Assembly: GCF_001294625.1 (NCBI RefSeq)
Contig: NZ_CP012677.1
Span: 1,550,001-1,614,000, forward strand
Source: Arthrobacter alpinus
GTDB lineage: Bacteria; Actinomycetota; Actinomycetes; Actinomycetales; Micrococcaceae
DNA: 64,000 bases
Reading direction: 5' to 3'
Of the stretch, positions 47,210 through 59,157 are shown in pieces (position 1 is the stretch's first letter; each line of letters begins with the position of its first letter). Made by a program: the position numbers and the translations under genes. A model generated the notes under the pieces. That model ran no database searches. It was not told the DNA's origin and saw only the letters and a program-made list of their open reading frames with translations.

Positions 47210-47241
47210 TATTGTGCCAAGCATTTATTGTGCCAAGCATT
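47210..47241. repeat. Two perfect tandem copies of a 16-bp unit in the def/acnA spacer
   Basis: TATTGTGCCAAGCATT occurs at 47210-47225 and again, directly abutting, at 47226-47241. The unit contains TTGTGCCAAG, a partly palindromic core. It sits 34 bp upstream of the def leader and 75 bp upstream of acnA, a natural place for an operator or duplicated promoter element. Confidence 0.7.
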
Positions 47242-47288
47242 CTCAAAACCTGCTTGCTATCCGTGGAGTGGGGGTTAGGGTGGCTTAA

Positions 47289-50117
<2,829 letters not shown>

Positions 50118-50168
50118 CCGGGCTCGACCAGGCACAGTGGAGTGCTGCTCAAGAGGCATAATGATCAA

Positions 50169-50702
50169 ATGACAGCACACATCACCACTGATCGCCTTGC
50201 CCTGCGCCCCTGGGAAGACTCCGACGTCGACTTTGTCTACGACCTGTACTCCCGGTGGGTGGTGCAGCGCTTCATCGGCGCCGAACCGGCCGTCATGGCC
50301 AGCCGTTCCGAAGCGGTCGATCGGGTGGAGCGTTTCATGGCGCTGGACCACCCCGTCCACGGCATTTGGGCCGTGACCGGCAAGGAGGACGGATTGCCCG
50401 TTGGCACACTTTTGCTCAAGCCAATCCCAGCCTCAGGTGAGGAGCCGCTGGAACCGTCCTCCGACGTCGAAATTGGCTGGCATTTTCACCCCGACCACTG
50501 GGGCAAGGGCTTTGCCTCCGAGGCTGCCGCGGCGGTGCTTGAACACGCCTTCGCGTCCGGACTTGCGCAGGTCGTAGCCGTGACGAACCCTGCCAATGCG
50601 GCGTCGCAGAGCGTGTGCCGGCGCATTGGCATGGAGCACCAGGGCCGGACCAAAAAATATTACAACGCCGAGTGCGAGTTGTTCGTGATCGGGGCCCCAT
50701 GA
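50169..50702 (+). CDS. GNAT-family acetyltransferase (RimJ/RimL-like)
   Basis: 177 residues from ATG 50169. TDRLALRPWEDSDVDFVYDL is the typical first beta-alpha unit of RimJ-type enzymes. EIGWHFHPDHWGKGFASEAAAAVLEHAF carries the acetyl-CoA loop, followed by NPANAASQSVCRRIGMEHQGRTKKYY. It should acetylate an amine on a peptide or small molecule; the target is unknown. Its stop overlaps the start of the UvrA-like gene by 3 nt, so the pair may act in the same resistance process. Confidence 0.85.
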   Translation: MTAHITTDRLALRPWEDSDVDFVYDLYSRWVVQRFIGAEPAVMASRSEAVDRVERFMALDHPVHGIWAVTGKEDGLPVGTLLLKPIPASGEEPLEPSSDVEIGWHFHPDHWGKGFASEAAAAVLEHAFASGLAQVVAVTNPANAASQSVCRRIGMEHQGRTKKYYNAECELFVIGAP

Positions 50703-53089
50703 GTCCCGAAGCCGCCAGCGAAAGGCACGTTCGCACGCCGCACATTGCCGACAGTCATGAGAAGATCCGGGTCCAGGGCGCCCGGGTAAACAACCTCAAG
50801 AACATCAGCGTTGAGATCCCCAAGCGCCGGTTGACGGTGTTCACCGGCGTGTCCGGCTCCGGCAAGAGCTCCCTGGTCTTTGGCACCATCGCGGCCGAGT
50901 CGCAGCGGATGATCAATGAAACCTACAGCGCCTTTGTGCAGGGCTTCATGCCCACCCTGGCCCGACCGGATGTTGACGTGCTGGAGGGGCTGACAACGGC
51001 GATCCTCGTGGACCAGGAGCGGATAGGCGCCAATCCGCGCTCCACGGTGGGCACCGTGACCGACGCGAACGCTATGCTGCGGATCGTGTTTAGCCGCCTG
51101 GCCCAACCCCACATTGGTTCACCCCAGGCGTACTCCTTCAATGTGGCGTCCATCTCAGGCGCCGGTGCCGTCACCATCGAAAAGGGCGGAGAGAAGATCA
51201 AGGAGCGTCGCAGCTTCTCCATTACCGGCGGCATGTGCCCGCGCTGTGAAGGCATGGGCAGGGTCAACGACTTCAACCTCGAGGCCCTGTTCGACGGCGG
51301 GAAGTCTTTGTCCGAGGGTGCCGTTCTGGTGCCCAACTACAGCATGGACGGCTGGTACGGGCGCATCTTTGCCGGTTCCGGCTTCTTTGACATGGACAAG
51401 AAGTTGGGGAAGTTCACCAAAAAAGAACTCAACGACCTCTTGCACAAGGAGCCCACCAAGATCAAGGTCGAGGGCATCAACCTCACTTATGAAGGCATCA
51501 TCCCCAAGATGCAAAAGTCAATGCTGTCCAAGGACGTTGACGCACTCCAGCCGCACATTCGAGCCTTTGTGGAGCGCGCCGTCGTGTTCACCACCTGCCC
51601 CGAGTGCCAGGGCAGCCGGCTGGCCGCGCATGCTCGCAATTCCAGGATTGACGGCGTGAGCATCGCCGACGCCTGTGCCCTGCAGATCAGCGACCTGGCC
51701 GTCTGGGTCCGCTCCCTGAACGAACCCTCCGTGGCTCCCTTGCTGGGTGCGTTGGGCGAAACCTTGGACTCGTTTGTGAACATTGGGTTGGGATATCTTT
51801 CCCTGGAGCGCCCCTCAGGAACCCTATCCGGCGGTGAGGCGCAGCGCACCAAGATGATCCGTCACCTGGGCTCGTCCCTGACGGATGTCACTTATGTCTT
51901 TGACGAGCCGACTATCGGGCTGCACCCGCACGACATCGCCCGCATGAACGAGTTGCTGCTGCAGTTGCGAGACAAAGGCAACACCGTGCTGGTGGTGGAG
52001 CACAAGCCCGAGGCCATCACCATCGCCGACCACGTTGTTGATCTGGGCCCGCGGGCCGGGGCCCAGGGCGGGCAAGTGGTATTTGAGGGCACCGTCGAGG
52101 GGCTGCGGGCCAGCGGCACCATCACCGGAAAGCACCTGGACGACAGGATCTCCTTGAAGACTGCTCCGCGGGCTGCAGCCGGCACCTTGGAAGTGCGCGG
52201 CGCCACGGAGAACAATCTCCAAAACGTCGACGTCGACATTCCCCTTGGCGTACTGGCTGTCATCACTGGTGTGGCCGGCTCGGGCAAGAGCTCGCTGATC
52301 CACGGCTCGGTGTCCGGGCGCGACGGCGTGGTCACGGTTGACCAGGGCGCCATTCGCGGCTCCCGACGCAGCAACCCCGCCACGTACACGGGCCTCCTGG
52401 AGCCCATCCGTAAAGCTTTCGCAAAGGTGAACGGGGTGAAACCGGCCCTGTTCAGCGCCAACTCCGAGGGCGCCTGCCCCACCTGCAACGGCGCCGGTGT
52501 CATCTACACCGATCTGGGCATGATGGCCGGTGTTTCCACGGTCTGTGAAGAGTGCGAGGGCCGCCGCTTCCAGGCCGCCGTCCTTGATTACCACCTGGGC
52601 GGGCGCAACATTAGCGAGGTCCTGACCATGTCGGTGGACCAGGCCGTGGAATTCTTTGCGGCGGGGGAGGCCAAACTTCCGGCCGCGCACACAATCCTGG
52701 CCCGCATGGCCGACGTCGGGCTTGGCTACCTGACGCTTGGTCAGCCCCTGACAACCCTCTCCGGCGGGGAGCGGCAGCGCATCAAGCTGGCCACGCACCT
52801 GGGGGAGAAGGGTGGAGTTTATGTGCTCGATGAGCCCACCACCGGGCTACACCTGGCCGACGTCCAGAAGCTTCTGGGCCTGCTCGACCGGCTGATCGAC
52901 TCCGGCAAGTCGGTGATCGTGATCGAACACCACCAGGCCGTCATGGCGCATGCCGACTGGATCATCGATATCGGCCCCGGTGCCGGGCACGACGGCGGCA
53001 CGATCGTTTTCGAGGGAACGCCAGCGCAGCTGGTGGCCTCCCGGGAGACGTTGACGGGCCAGCACCTGGCCGCGTACGTGGGCACCTAA
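50699..53089 (+). CDS. Short UvrA-like ABC ATPase (resistance-type)
   Basis: 796 residues from ATG 50699. Two ABC modules have Walker A GVSGSGKSS and GVAGSGKSS, signatures LSGGEAQR and LSGGERQR, and Walker B FDEPTIGLHP and LDEPTTGLHL. Two zinc modules are present (CPRCEGMG with TTCPECQGSR, and CPTCNGAG with CEECEGRR). Compared with true UvrA (about 950 residues) it lacks part of the UvrB-binding region, as in the class III or DrrC-like proteins linked to self-protection against DNA-binding drugs. It may also do damage sensing. The genome's main uvrA is not in this window. Confidence 0.85.
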   Translation: MSPEAASERHVRTPHIADSHEKIRVQGARVNNLKNISVEIPKRRLTVFTGVSGSGKSSLVFGTIAAESQRMINETYSAFVQGFMPTLARPDVDVLEGLTTAILVDQERIGANPRSTVGTVTDANAMLRIVFSRLAQPHIGSPQAYSFNVASISGAGAVTIEKGGEKIKERRSFSITGGMCPRCEGMGRVNDFNLEALFDGGKSLSEGAVLVPNYSMDGWYGRIFAGSGFFDMDKKLGKFTKKELNDLLHKEPTKIKVEGINLTYEGIIPKMQKSMLSKDVDALQPHIRAFVERAVVFTTCPECQGSRLAAHARNSRIDGVSIADACALQISDLAVWVRSLNEPSVAPLLGALGETLDSFVNIGLGYLSLERPSGTLSGGEAQRTKMIRHLGSSLTDVTYVFDEPTIGLHPHDIARMNELLLQLRDKGNTVLVVEHKPEAITIADHVVDLGPRAGAQGGQVVFEGTVEGLRASGTITGKHLDDRISLKTAPRAAAGTLEVRGATENNLQNVDVDIPLGVLAVITGVAGSGKSSLIHGSVSGRDGVVTVDQGAIRGSRRSNPATYTGLLEPIRKAFAKVNGVKPALFSANSEGACPTCNGAGVIYTDLGMMAGVSTVCEECEGRRFQAAVLDYHLGGRNISEVLTMSVDQAVEFFAAGEAKLPAAHTILARMADVGLGYLTLGQPLTTLSGGERQRIKLATHLGEKGGVYVLDEPTTGLHLADVQKLLGLLDRLIDSGKSVIVIEHHQAVMAHADWIIDIGPGAGHDGGTIVFEGTPAQLVASRETLTGQHLAAYVGT

Positions 53090-53742
53090 AATACTCCAAC
53101 GGTGTTCGATTCTCCGCGACGGCAGCAAATGTTCGTATGTGGTGGGCGGCGCCGGGCCAGTTTTCGTATTTTTGCACGTTTGGCGGGGACCCGGGGGAGT
53201 TTGTTCCGACTCACCGGGCGCGGGTGAGTGCCGTGCTCAAGCACCCCGGTAGGGCGTTCTGCGAGGGTAATCCGGTCGCCATCATCACCCAGTGCGCGGA
53301 GGCCTCCTTCCTCGCCGTCGACAACGGCACAGGCTGGCCGGGCATGTCTCCAGAATTACGGACTCCTGCAACGCCAAGATAGCTGCCAAGAAGGATGCGG
53401 ACGTGTGGCAGGTCCTTGACCTACTGGCACGGCAGCCCGTCATGTGTATCTAGTTGAAGGTGAAGATCTGATCATCATGCAGGTTCGATTCCACTACAAA
53501 TAGGCGAACAATAGTCAACTTTCAACAAGGCATCCATTGCGCCGATAATCTATATTATGTCAACTAGATGGAATTGGACGCTGCTCGTGCAGACTGCCGC
53601 AGACCTGTTGTCCTGTCTCATCTAAAGTGGACCAATCTCACTACGCATGGCCCTCCGACTAATCCGGACTGACGTTCTGGACTTCTTCGCCATAGCCTCC
53701 GACGGCCCATGAATGGTGATCGACGTCTACCTGACAACCACA
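53090..53742. other. Gene-poor transition into the accessory region
   Basis: No gene can be supported. One 81-codon plus-strand frame (53137-53382) has no ribosome-binding site or domain. The segment includes an AT-rich stretch (53480-53580), unlike the flanking GC-rich genes, and marks the boundary between conserved chromosome and accessory DNA. Confidence 0.45.
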
Positions 53743-54621
53743 TCACTGGCCCATGACCGCATGGCATTTTCCGTGAGGACATGAACTGCCGGTCCGTGGG
53801 CTGGGGGCGACCTGAGCGTAGGGTAATACCCCGCTCCCCCGCCGCCCTACGATGAACCAGAGCCGAGTTGGGCCATACCAGCCACCTCCACCCTGCACAA
53901 TTTGCGGTGCTACCTTCCCCTTGGATACAGTCACGCACCAAAGGGGAGCCAAGTTATCCCTCTCCCCAGTAAATGTTGCTGAAGTGGCGTTCATGACTCT
54001 GCTCCAGCGCACCGTTTTTTGAGAATCAGGCGCAGCTTTGAAAGTTGCGCTCCATTGGCGGCAAACCGTGCGCCCATTCAAAGTGGACGCTGGCCAACAC
54101 CACGGTGTGATGTCCATTTCTCGCAAAAACGCCTGATCCAACCGGATACACTCTAGTCCGCCTATGCCACCGTCTGCCGTCTGCCGTCTTTTCATGGGCA
54201 GCCTGCCCCTGGTGGACATCCATGCCGCCGTCACACCAAACAATGGAACCAGCACCAGCAGCACCCCGAATTGTAGCCACGGGACAACGATGGGCGTGCC
54301 CCGGGAAAAGGATAACAAGACGACGACCGGCACGGCGCCTGCGAACAACCCCATCACCGTGCCAAGGAATGCCGTCAAGAACGTCTGCGAACCAGATAGG
54401 GCTTTTCGGAGCCGAATATCGGCCCCCACACTGGCAAGCGTGGCGTGGTCGCTGCGCCCGTCGGCCAGGGCCAGGCCGGCCCGTTATGCCTGCGGCGCTG
54501 AGCGTGAGGAGTGCGGCACCAATGACGACCATCCACAAGATGCTGGCGATGTCGGTGGTCGGCTCGTTTTGCACCTGGTACTCCTGGAGCTGTCCCCAGG
54601 TGACAAGTAGCATGGGGACAG
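53743..54621 (-). pseudogene. C-terminal remnant of an FtsX-like ABC permease, frameshifted
   Basis: From the right edge the frame reads TTDIASILWMVVIGAALLTLSAAGITG, then switches frame at about 54480 into LALADGRSDHATLASVGADIRLRKALSGSQTFLTAFLG and a TM helix pair ending near STRGRLPMKRR. This is the terminal part of an FtsX-family permease; the first several hundred residues are missing because the sequence begins at a Tn3-like repeat (54622). The last 120 codons before the stop at 53743 do not resemble the family and may be out-of-frame sequence. Confidence 0.65.
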
Positions 54622-54659
54622 CTCGAGGCTTGTGAAAAAATGAAATGTCCGACGGCAGG
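54622..54659 (+). repeat. Degenerate Tn3-type terminal repeat at the FtsX break
   Basis: The core GGCTTGTGAAAAA...TCCGACG (54627-54654) matches 24 of 28 bases of the intact 38-bp repeat at 63582-63619, in the same orientation. The GGGG tip and the terminal TAAG are not conserved here. Just to the left, GAGCTGTCCCC (54587-54597) and GGGGACAGCTC (54614-54624) form an 11-bp inverted repeat. Confidence 0.55.
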
Positions 54660-54895
54660 TTGAAGCGGCCAGATTTTCCGCACTGCTGACGGTCACCATG
54701 ATGAAGTGTTCGGCGCATCGCAAAGGGGGGGTGCGCGCTACGTTGGTGCCTACACGGCAACTGTTACCCATTGGATCTTTGTATTTGCTGACCTGGATGA
54801 GATCCCGGCCAGAGTCTCGCGAACGATCGTTGCCGAATTTTTTGCGGGCCGAGCGTTCGATATTTGTGGAATGCAAAAAAAGACACGGCCCTAAT

Positions 54896-55084
54896 TCACT
54901 GACGCCTTCGATTTGTAGTGAGCACCGCTGTCAGTATTACAGCACCTACCGCGCCGCCAATAATTCCAACTATCAAACCGCGGGATGAGTAGCCAACAAA
55001 AATTGTGATTAGTACCACAATAATAACGAACGTCGCTCCAGCTACAAGTAGGCGCAAAGGCCACGTAAATTCTCTTCTATTCAC
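54896..55084 (-). CDS. Small two-helix membrane protein paired with the RHS gene (candidate immunity protein)
   Basis: 62 residues from GTG 55084. A basic head (NRREFTWPLR) precedes two TM helices, LLVAGATFVIIVVLITIFV and GLIVGIIGGAVGAVILTAV, and the end is basic (TTNRRRQ). Its start lies inside the last codons of the RHS gene: the 8-nt overlap GTGAATAG contains both this start and the RHS stop. That tight coupling suggests joint production with the RHS protein, as for toxin/immunity pairs. No homologue is recognised, and a role in export of the RHS protein is an alternative. Confidence 0.6.
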   Translation of the reverse strand: MNRREFTWPLRLLVAGATFVIIVVLITIFVGYSSRGLIVGIIGGAVGAVILTAVLTTNRRRQ

Positions 55085-58000
55085 AGATAATCAGCCCCCC
55101 GATGGTCGTAGCAACCCCTACTGAAACAGCTCCGATTAGTACTGCCGGCCCTACAGTAATTATTGGTGCTTCCGGTCCTAAAACAGCGGTAAGCAACCCG
55201 CCGAAGAATCCGCCAGCGGCACCTCCGAGAACACCGCCAATTGCACTTTTTGCCACACAACTCCCGCAGCTATACCCCGTGGGGTCTGTGAGGTTGATGG
55301 GGTTGTTGGCTGCGTAGGCGTAGCGGTTGGCGTTGGCGGGGTCCAGGGGTTGGTCGAGGGTGTCCTGTTGGGTCCAGCGTCCGGTGGTGGGTTGGTAGTA
55401 GCGGGCCCCGTATTTGATCCATCCGGTGGTGCGGTCTTGTATCCCGTTTTTGAAGGTGTAGGGGTTTTGGACGCTCGCGTTGCCTCCGGCATCTTTGGTG
55501 ATGGTTTGCACGCCGTAGGGGTCGTAGCTGGTGGCGAGGGCGACGTAGTTCCCGGAGGTGATCAGGGCGGCGGGGTTCCCTGTCCCATCGGTAATGTAGA
55601 GCGATTGCATGCCGGTTGAAGTCCGGAGCATGAGGGGTTCCCCGGTGACGGGGTCGTGTTCGATGTAGGCGGTGGAGTTGTCCCGGTTGAGTTGTTCTAT
55701 CACGGGTTGTCCCTGGGCGTCGGTTCGCCCGTACGTGTATTTGTAGTATCCATTCGGGGTTGATTGGGCCAGGAGCTCATTGTTGGAGGCCCCCGCATAG
55801 CTGTAGTTGTACGTGGTCCCGGACTTCGTCGCCTGGGTCAGTTGGGAGGCCCCGTTGTAGCTGTAGGTCCCAGCCGGGTCTGCGGTGAGGTTTCCTGTCC
55901 CGTCGTAGCTGTACCCGGTGGTGCTGATCTGGTTTGCCGGGTTCGCGGTCAACGTTTGGGAAGTCGTGGTGGCGCCTGTGGTGGTGGCCGTGAGCCGGTT
56001 CCCGCGGACATCGTAGGAGTAGTTGTAGGTGATCGCGGGTGTGGTGCCGCCGGTGATGGCAGCCTGGGTGAGCCGGTTCGCCCCGTCATAGCTGTAGGCG
56101 GTCACGGAACCGGTGAGGTTGTCCTTCACCCATTGAATATTGGCCCGGTCCGCACTCGTGTTGGTGGGGCAAGTGGGGGCGACGGAGCCGGCGGCGTGGC
56201 AGTAAGAGATATCCATGACGGGCCGGTTGTCACTGTCCCCGGTGCCTACCTGGGCGGTGGTGCGGGTCACGCGGCCGGTGGTGTCGTAGTCGGTGTGGGT
56301 GTGTGCGGCCCAGGTGGTGTGGGCGGGGTTGGTATCCATCCAGGTATCGGTGCGCCGGCCCCTGTCATCGGTGGCGAACGCGAGGACATGGTTGCCACCG
56401 TTGTACTGGTACGTCAAGGACGTCGGCACCCCTGAGGCGTCAAAAGCATACGTTGTCGTCCCGCGCGTATCGGTGGTGGAGGCCAGGTTCGAGGCCCTGT
56501 CGTAGCCGTAACTGATGGTCCCCCCGCCTGCGGTGTTGGTTCGGGAGGTTAGCCGTCCCATCTGGTCATAGGCGTAGCTGGTTGTCCCGGCCCCATCGGT
56601 GCGGGTGAGGGTTTGTCCGTTGGTGTTGTAGGTGTACGCGATGGAGTGTGTGGTGTCGGAGAAGCTGGTCCCGGCCAGCCGGCCGACCCCGTCGTAGGAG
56701 TACGTCAAGGTCGTCCCGGCCCCGGTCGTCTGGGTCAACAGTCGCCCCCACACGTCATACGTCCTGGATTGGGCGGTCAGGGAAGACCCCGTGACCGGGG
56801 TCACCGTGGTCAGTTCATGATTGCTGTTGTACGTGTAGGAGGTTTTGTTGCTCCCGTTACCTGGTGCCAGGGCGGTCGCGACGGTCCCGTCCGTGTTGTG
56901 CGTCAGGGACGCGGTCGCGGCCAAGGCATCCGAAGCGGTGAGCGCGTTCCCGGCCCCGTCGAAAGTGAAAAGAGATTCGTTTCCAGCGCCACTGGTGGCC
57001 GAGGTGGGTAGATATTTGGTCGAGGCCGCCGTGTTGGCGTAGGCGAGTTGTGAGCTCGCCCCGCCCGGTGCCGTGGTCTGGGTCAGGGACTGGCCCATGT
57101 TCGCCCCGAAGGTGTTCGTGGTGGTTCCGGCGGTGGTCCCGGTTCCTTGGGTAGCCGTCAACGTGTCGAAGTCTGCTGTGTAGGTGCTCGAGCGTGCCCG
57201 GCCCATCGGATCGGTGACCGAAGCAACGCGTCCGGTGGTGGTGAGCGTGTAGGTGGTGTGGGGGCCGGTCGCGACCGCCACGGCCTGATCCGTGTTCGGG
57301 CCGGCCAACAGGGTCTGGGTGCTGGAGGGGTAGGCCAGGCGGGTGATGGAATTTCCTGGGGAACCAGTGGTGGTGTTGACTTGCTCGACCCTGGTCACCC
57401 GGCCGGTGGCGTCATAGCTGAAATTTGTCACCCCACCAGCCGGGGAGATCACCTGGGTGACCCGGTTGGCGGTGTAGCCAAAGGTCGTGGTCTTTCCGGC
57501 CAGATCCGTGAATCCTGTCAGATTCCCATAAGGGTCATGGGTGAAGGACACCGAGCGGGAAGATGCCCCGGAAATTTGAGATATGGAATTCAGCAACCCG
57601 GTGTAGGAATCGTAGGCCAGGGTTGCGGTCCGGGCCCCTGCCACACCGCGGGTTGAGAGGACCGTCGTGAGCTTCCCGGAGGTCCACGTCAGCGCGGTGG
57701 GGTTATTATTCCGATCGGTGACCTTCGTCGTTTTCCCATCCGTATTGAACGTCACCACCGACGCGGACGTCCGTGAAGTCAACACCCAGCCCGTCGAGCC
57801 GGTCTTCACCAGATCAGCCTTCACCCCGGCCGGGGACGTGTAGGCCGTCGAGGAACCAGTCACCGGGGTAAAGAGGGCCGAGTACCCATCCCCGGATGTA
57901 AACAACACCCCCGTCGGGGCCGTGGAAAGAGTCCCCGCCGAGTCGGCCGCCAGGGTCCACCGCGGTGCCACTATCCCGGCACTCGTATCCGTGGAAAGGG

Positions 58001-58400
58001 AATTGAAGCTCATTCCCAACCCCACATTGCTGCTAACACCAGGCAAGGAGAGGGCATTGACGCTGAGGGAGAGATTGCCGGTACCGACATCAATGGAGCC
58101 GCTGACTTGGTCACTGATCTGTACTGGAAACCGGGTCGCACCCGGGCGGGAACCCAACAACCCCAACGTTGACACATCCCCAGACGGCAACGCCGCAAAC
58201 GACGGGGCCGCAGCCCCCAAACCCACCGCGAACACCAACCCCAGGGTCACGGTCCCGGCAAGGGACGCCCGTCCCACCGAGCTTCCCCAGTGTTCCCTGA
58301 CAGCAAAATGGCTGGCGCGTAGTTTTCGTAGACATCGTCGTCCCCCGAAGCGAAGCGATAGTGATGGGCTATGTCTACTCCTGCCCAGACCAGAAGACAA
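55077..58400 (-). CDS. RHS/YD-repeat protein with short glycine-zipper C-terminal tip (putative polymorphic toxin)
   Basis: 1107 residues. A signal peptide follows a 40-residue basic head (LAGTVTLGLVFAVGLGAAAPSFA). Then come a beta-rich N-domain (GSIDVGTGNLSLSVNALSLPG) and many YD repeats (YSYDGVGRLAGT, YAYDQMGRLTSRT). The RHS core ends YGARYYQPTTGRWTQQDTLD...NPINLTDPTGY. The variable tip is only about 65 residues (1043-1107), with Cys at 1045, 1048 and 1106, and glycine-rich hydrophobic sequence (GGVLGGAAGGFFGGLL). No nuclease or other known enzyme motif is visible. It overlaps a small membrane gene. It may be a membrane-active toxin or an orphan RHS shell with a lost effector. Confidence 0.88.
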   Translation of the reverse strand: MSSGLGRSRHSPSLSLRFGGRRCLRKLRASHFAVREHWGSSVGRASLAGTVTLGLVFAVGLGAAAPSFAALPSGDVSTLGLLGSRPGATRFPVQISDQVSGSIDVGTGNLSLSVNALSLPGVSSNVGLGMSFNSLSTDTSAGIVAPRWTLAADSAGTLSTAPTGVLFTSGDGYSALFTPVTGSSTAYTSPAGVKADLVKTGSTGWVLTSRTSASVVTFNTDGKTTKVTDRNNNPTALTWTSGKLTTVLSTRGVAGARTATLAYDSYTGLLNSISQISGASSRSVSFTHDPYGNLTGFTDLAGKTTTFGYTANRVTQVISPAGGVTNFSYDATGRVTRVEQVNTTTGSPGNSITRLAYPSSTQTLLAGPNTDQAVAVATGPHTTYTLTTTGRVASVTDPMGRARSSTYTADFDTLTATQGTGTTAGTTTNTFGANMGQSLTQTTAPGGASSQLAYANTAASTKYLPTSATSGAGNESLFTFDGAGNALTASDALAATASLTHNTDGTVATALAPGNGSNKTSYTYNSNHELTTVTPVTGSSLTAQSRTYDVWGRLLTQTTGAGTTLTYSYDGVGRLAGTSFSDTTHSIAYTYNTNGQTLTRTDGAGTTSYAYDQMGRLTSRTNTAGGGTISYGYDRASNLASTTDTRGTTTYAFDASGVPTSLTYQYNGGNHVLAFATDDRGRRTDTWMDTNPAHTTWAAHTHTDYDTTGRVTRTTAQVGTGDSDNRPVMDISYCHAAGSVAPTCPTNTSADRANIQWVKDNLTGSVTAYSYDGANRLTQAAITGGTTPAITYNYSYDVRGNRLTATTTGATTTSQTLTANPANQISTTGYSYDGTGNLTADPAGTYSYNGASQLTQATKSGTTYNYSYAGASNNELLAQSTPNGYYKYTYGRTDAQGQPVIEQLNRDNSTAYIEHDPVTGEPLMLRTSTGMQSLYITDGTGNPAALITSGNYVALATSYDPYGVQTITKDAGGNASVQNPYTFKNGIQDRTTGWIKYGARYYQPTTGRWTQQDTLDQPLDPANANRYAYAANNPINLTDPTGYSCGSCVAKSAIGGVLGGAAGGFFGGLLTAVLGPEAPIITVGPAVLIGAVSVGVATTIGGLIICE

Positions 58401-58484
58401 GGGAAAACTACGAAATACGGGGTCTTGGTAGTAAATGGAACGAAATTACACGATAGGGCGCGCATGGGCTCGATAATTTTAGTC

Positions 58485-59090
58485 TTAGTCGCTTGTTACG
58501 GGACTGTTGGCAGCATGGCGATAGTAGGTGGCGCGGGACCAGCCAACCAGTCGTGCGGCCTCCTGCGCTGTTCGTCCCTTCGCGCGTGCGTCCTTCACGA
58601 TCGCGAGCTTTTCGGCGACCACCGCGGGATCGGAAAGCGGCCGTCCAAAACTAGTGCCACTTTGACGTGCCGCCGCGATCCCGGCATTCACACGTTCAAC
58701 GATCAGCTCACGCTCATACTCGGCCAAGGACGCCAGCATGTTCAGCATCATCCGGCCGGTCGAGGTCGCCGGGTCGATCCCATCCGAAATGGATTGGACG
58801 AGCACGCCGCGTTCACGCATCAAGTTGACAGTGTTCAGGACATCGAGCAATGAACGACCGAGCCGGTCGACCCGCCAGACAACGACGGTGTCCCCGGCCT
58901 CGGCGTATTCAAGCAGCTTCTTCATCCCGGGCCGCTCGATCGCTGTCCGGCTTCCGGAAGTGACGTCGGCGAATACATCGCGTTTTTGCACTCCGGCGGT
59001 GACCAGCGCATCAAGTTGCAACGTCGCGTCCTGACTCGAAGTGCTCACGCGCGTATATCCCAAATGTCTCACATCATCATTTTGACTCAT
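58485..59090 (-). CDS. Serine recombinase (resolvase/invertase family)
   Basis: 201 residues from ATG 59090. The catalytic domain starts HLGYTRVSTSSQDATLQLDAL with Ser16, and continues with VVWRVDRLGRSLLDVL, ASLAEYERELIVERV and a C-terminal Hin-like HTH (AQEAARLVGWSRATYYRHA). It is complete. It begins only 30 bp inside a 38-bp-type transposon end, leaving no room for a usual res site of about 110 bp upstream. It could be a resolvase that lost its site or an invertase-like enzyme acting elsewhere. It precedes the RHS gene by 84 nt on the same strand. Confidence 0.92.
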   Translation of the reverse strand: MSQNDDVRHLGYTRVSTSSQDATLQLDALVTAGVQKRDVFADVTSGSRTAIERPGMKKLLEYAEAGDTVVVWRVDRLGRSLLDVLNTVNLMRERGVLVQSISDGIDPATSTGRMMLNMLASLAEYERELIVERVNAGIAAARQSGTSFGRPLSDPAVVAEKLAIVKDARAKGRTAQEAARLVGWSRATYYRHAANSPVTSD

Positions 59091-59119
59091 AAAGCCCTAC
59101 CGAGCAACAGACTAAGACA

Positions 59120-59157
59120 CTTTATGGCGGGATGACTTTTCGAGACATAAGGTCCCC
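59120..59157 (-). repeat. 38-bp-type Tn3 terminal repeat facing the recombinase
   Basis: Read on the minus strand, 38 bases start GGGGACCTTATGTCTCG and end CCGCCATAAAG, close to the Tn3 pattern of GGGG at the tip and an (ACG)xTAAG-like end. The interior lies towards the recombinase and RHS genes. I found no matching inverted partner, so only one end is supported. Confidence 0.5.

Noticed and set aside
53137..53382. 81-codon plus-strand frame after the UvrA-like gene
   Set aside because: No ribosome-binding site, no domain, and composition typical of chance frames in GC-rich DNA.
53475..53505. GGTTCGATTCC stretch resembling a tRNA T-arm (possible attachment site)
   Set aside because: The flanking bases do not form a T-stem and no acceptor or anticodon arm is nearby.
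54587..54624. Inverted repeat GAGCTGTCCCC/GGGGACAGCTC as the true end of an insertion element
   Set aside because: One arm lies inside the FtsX-like coding remnant, and no second end or target duplication was found.
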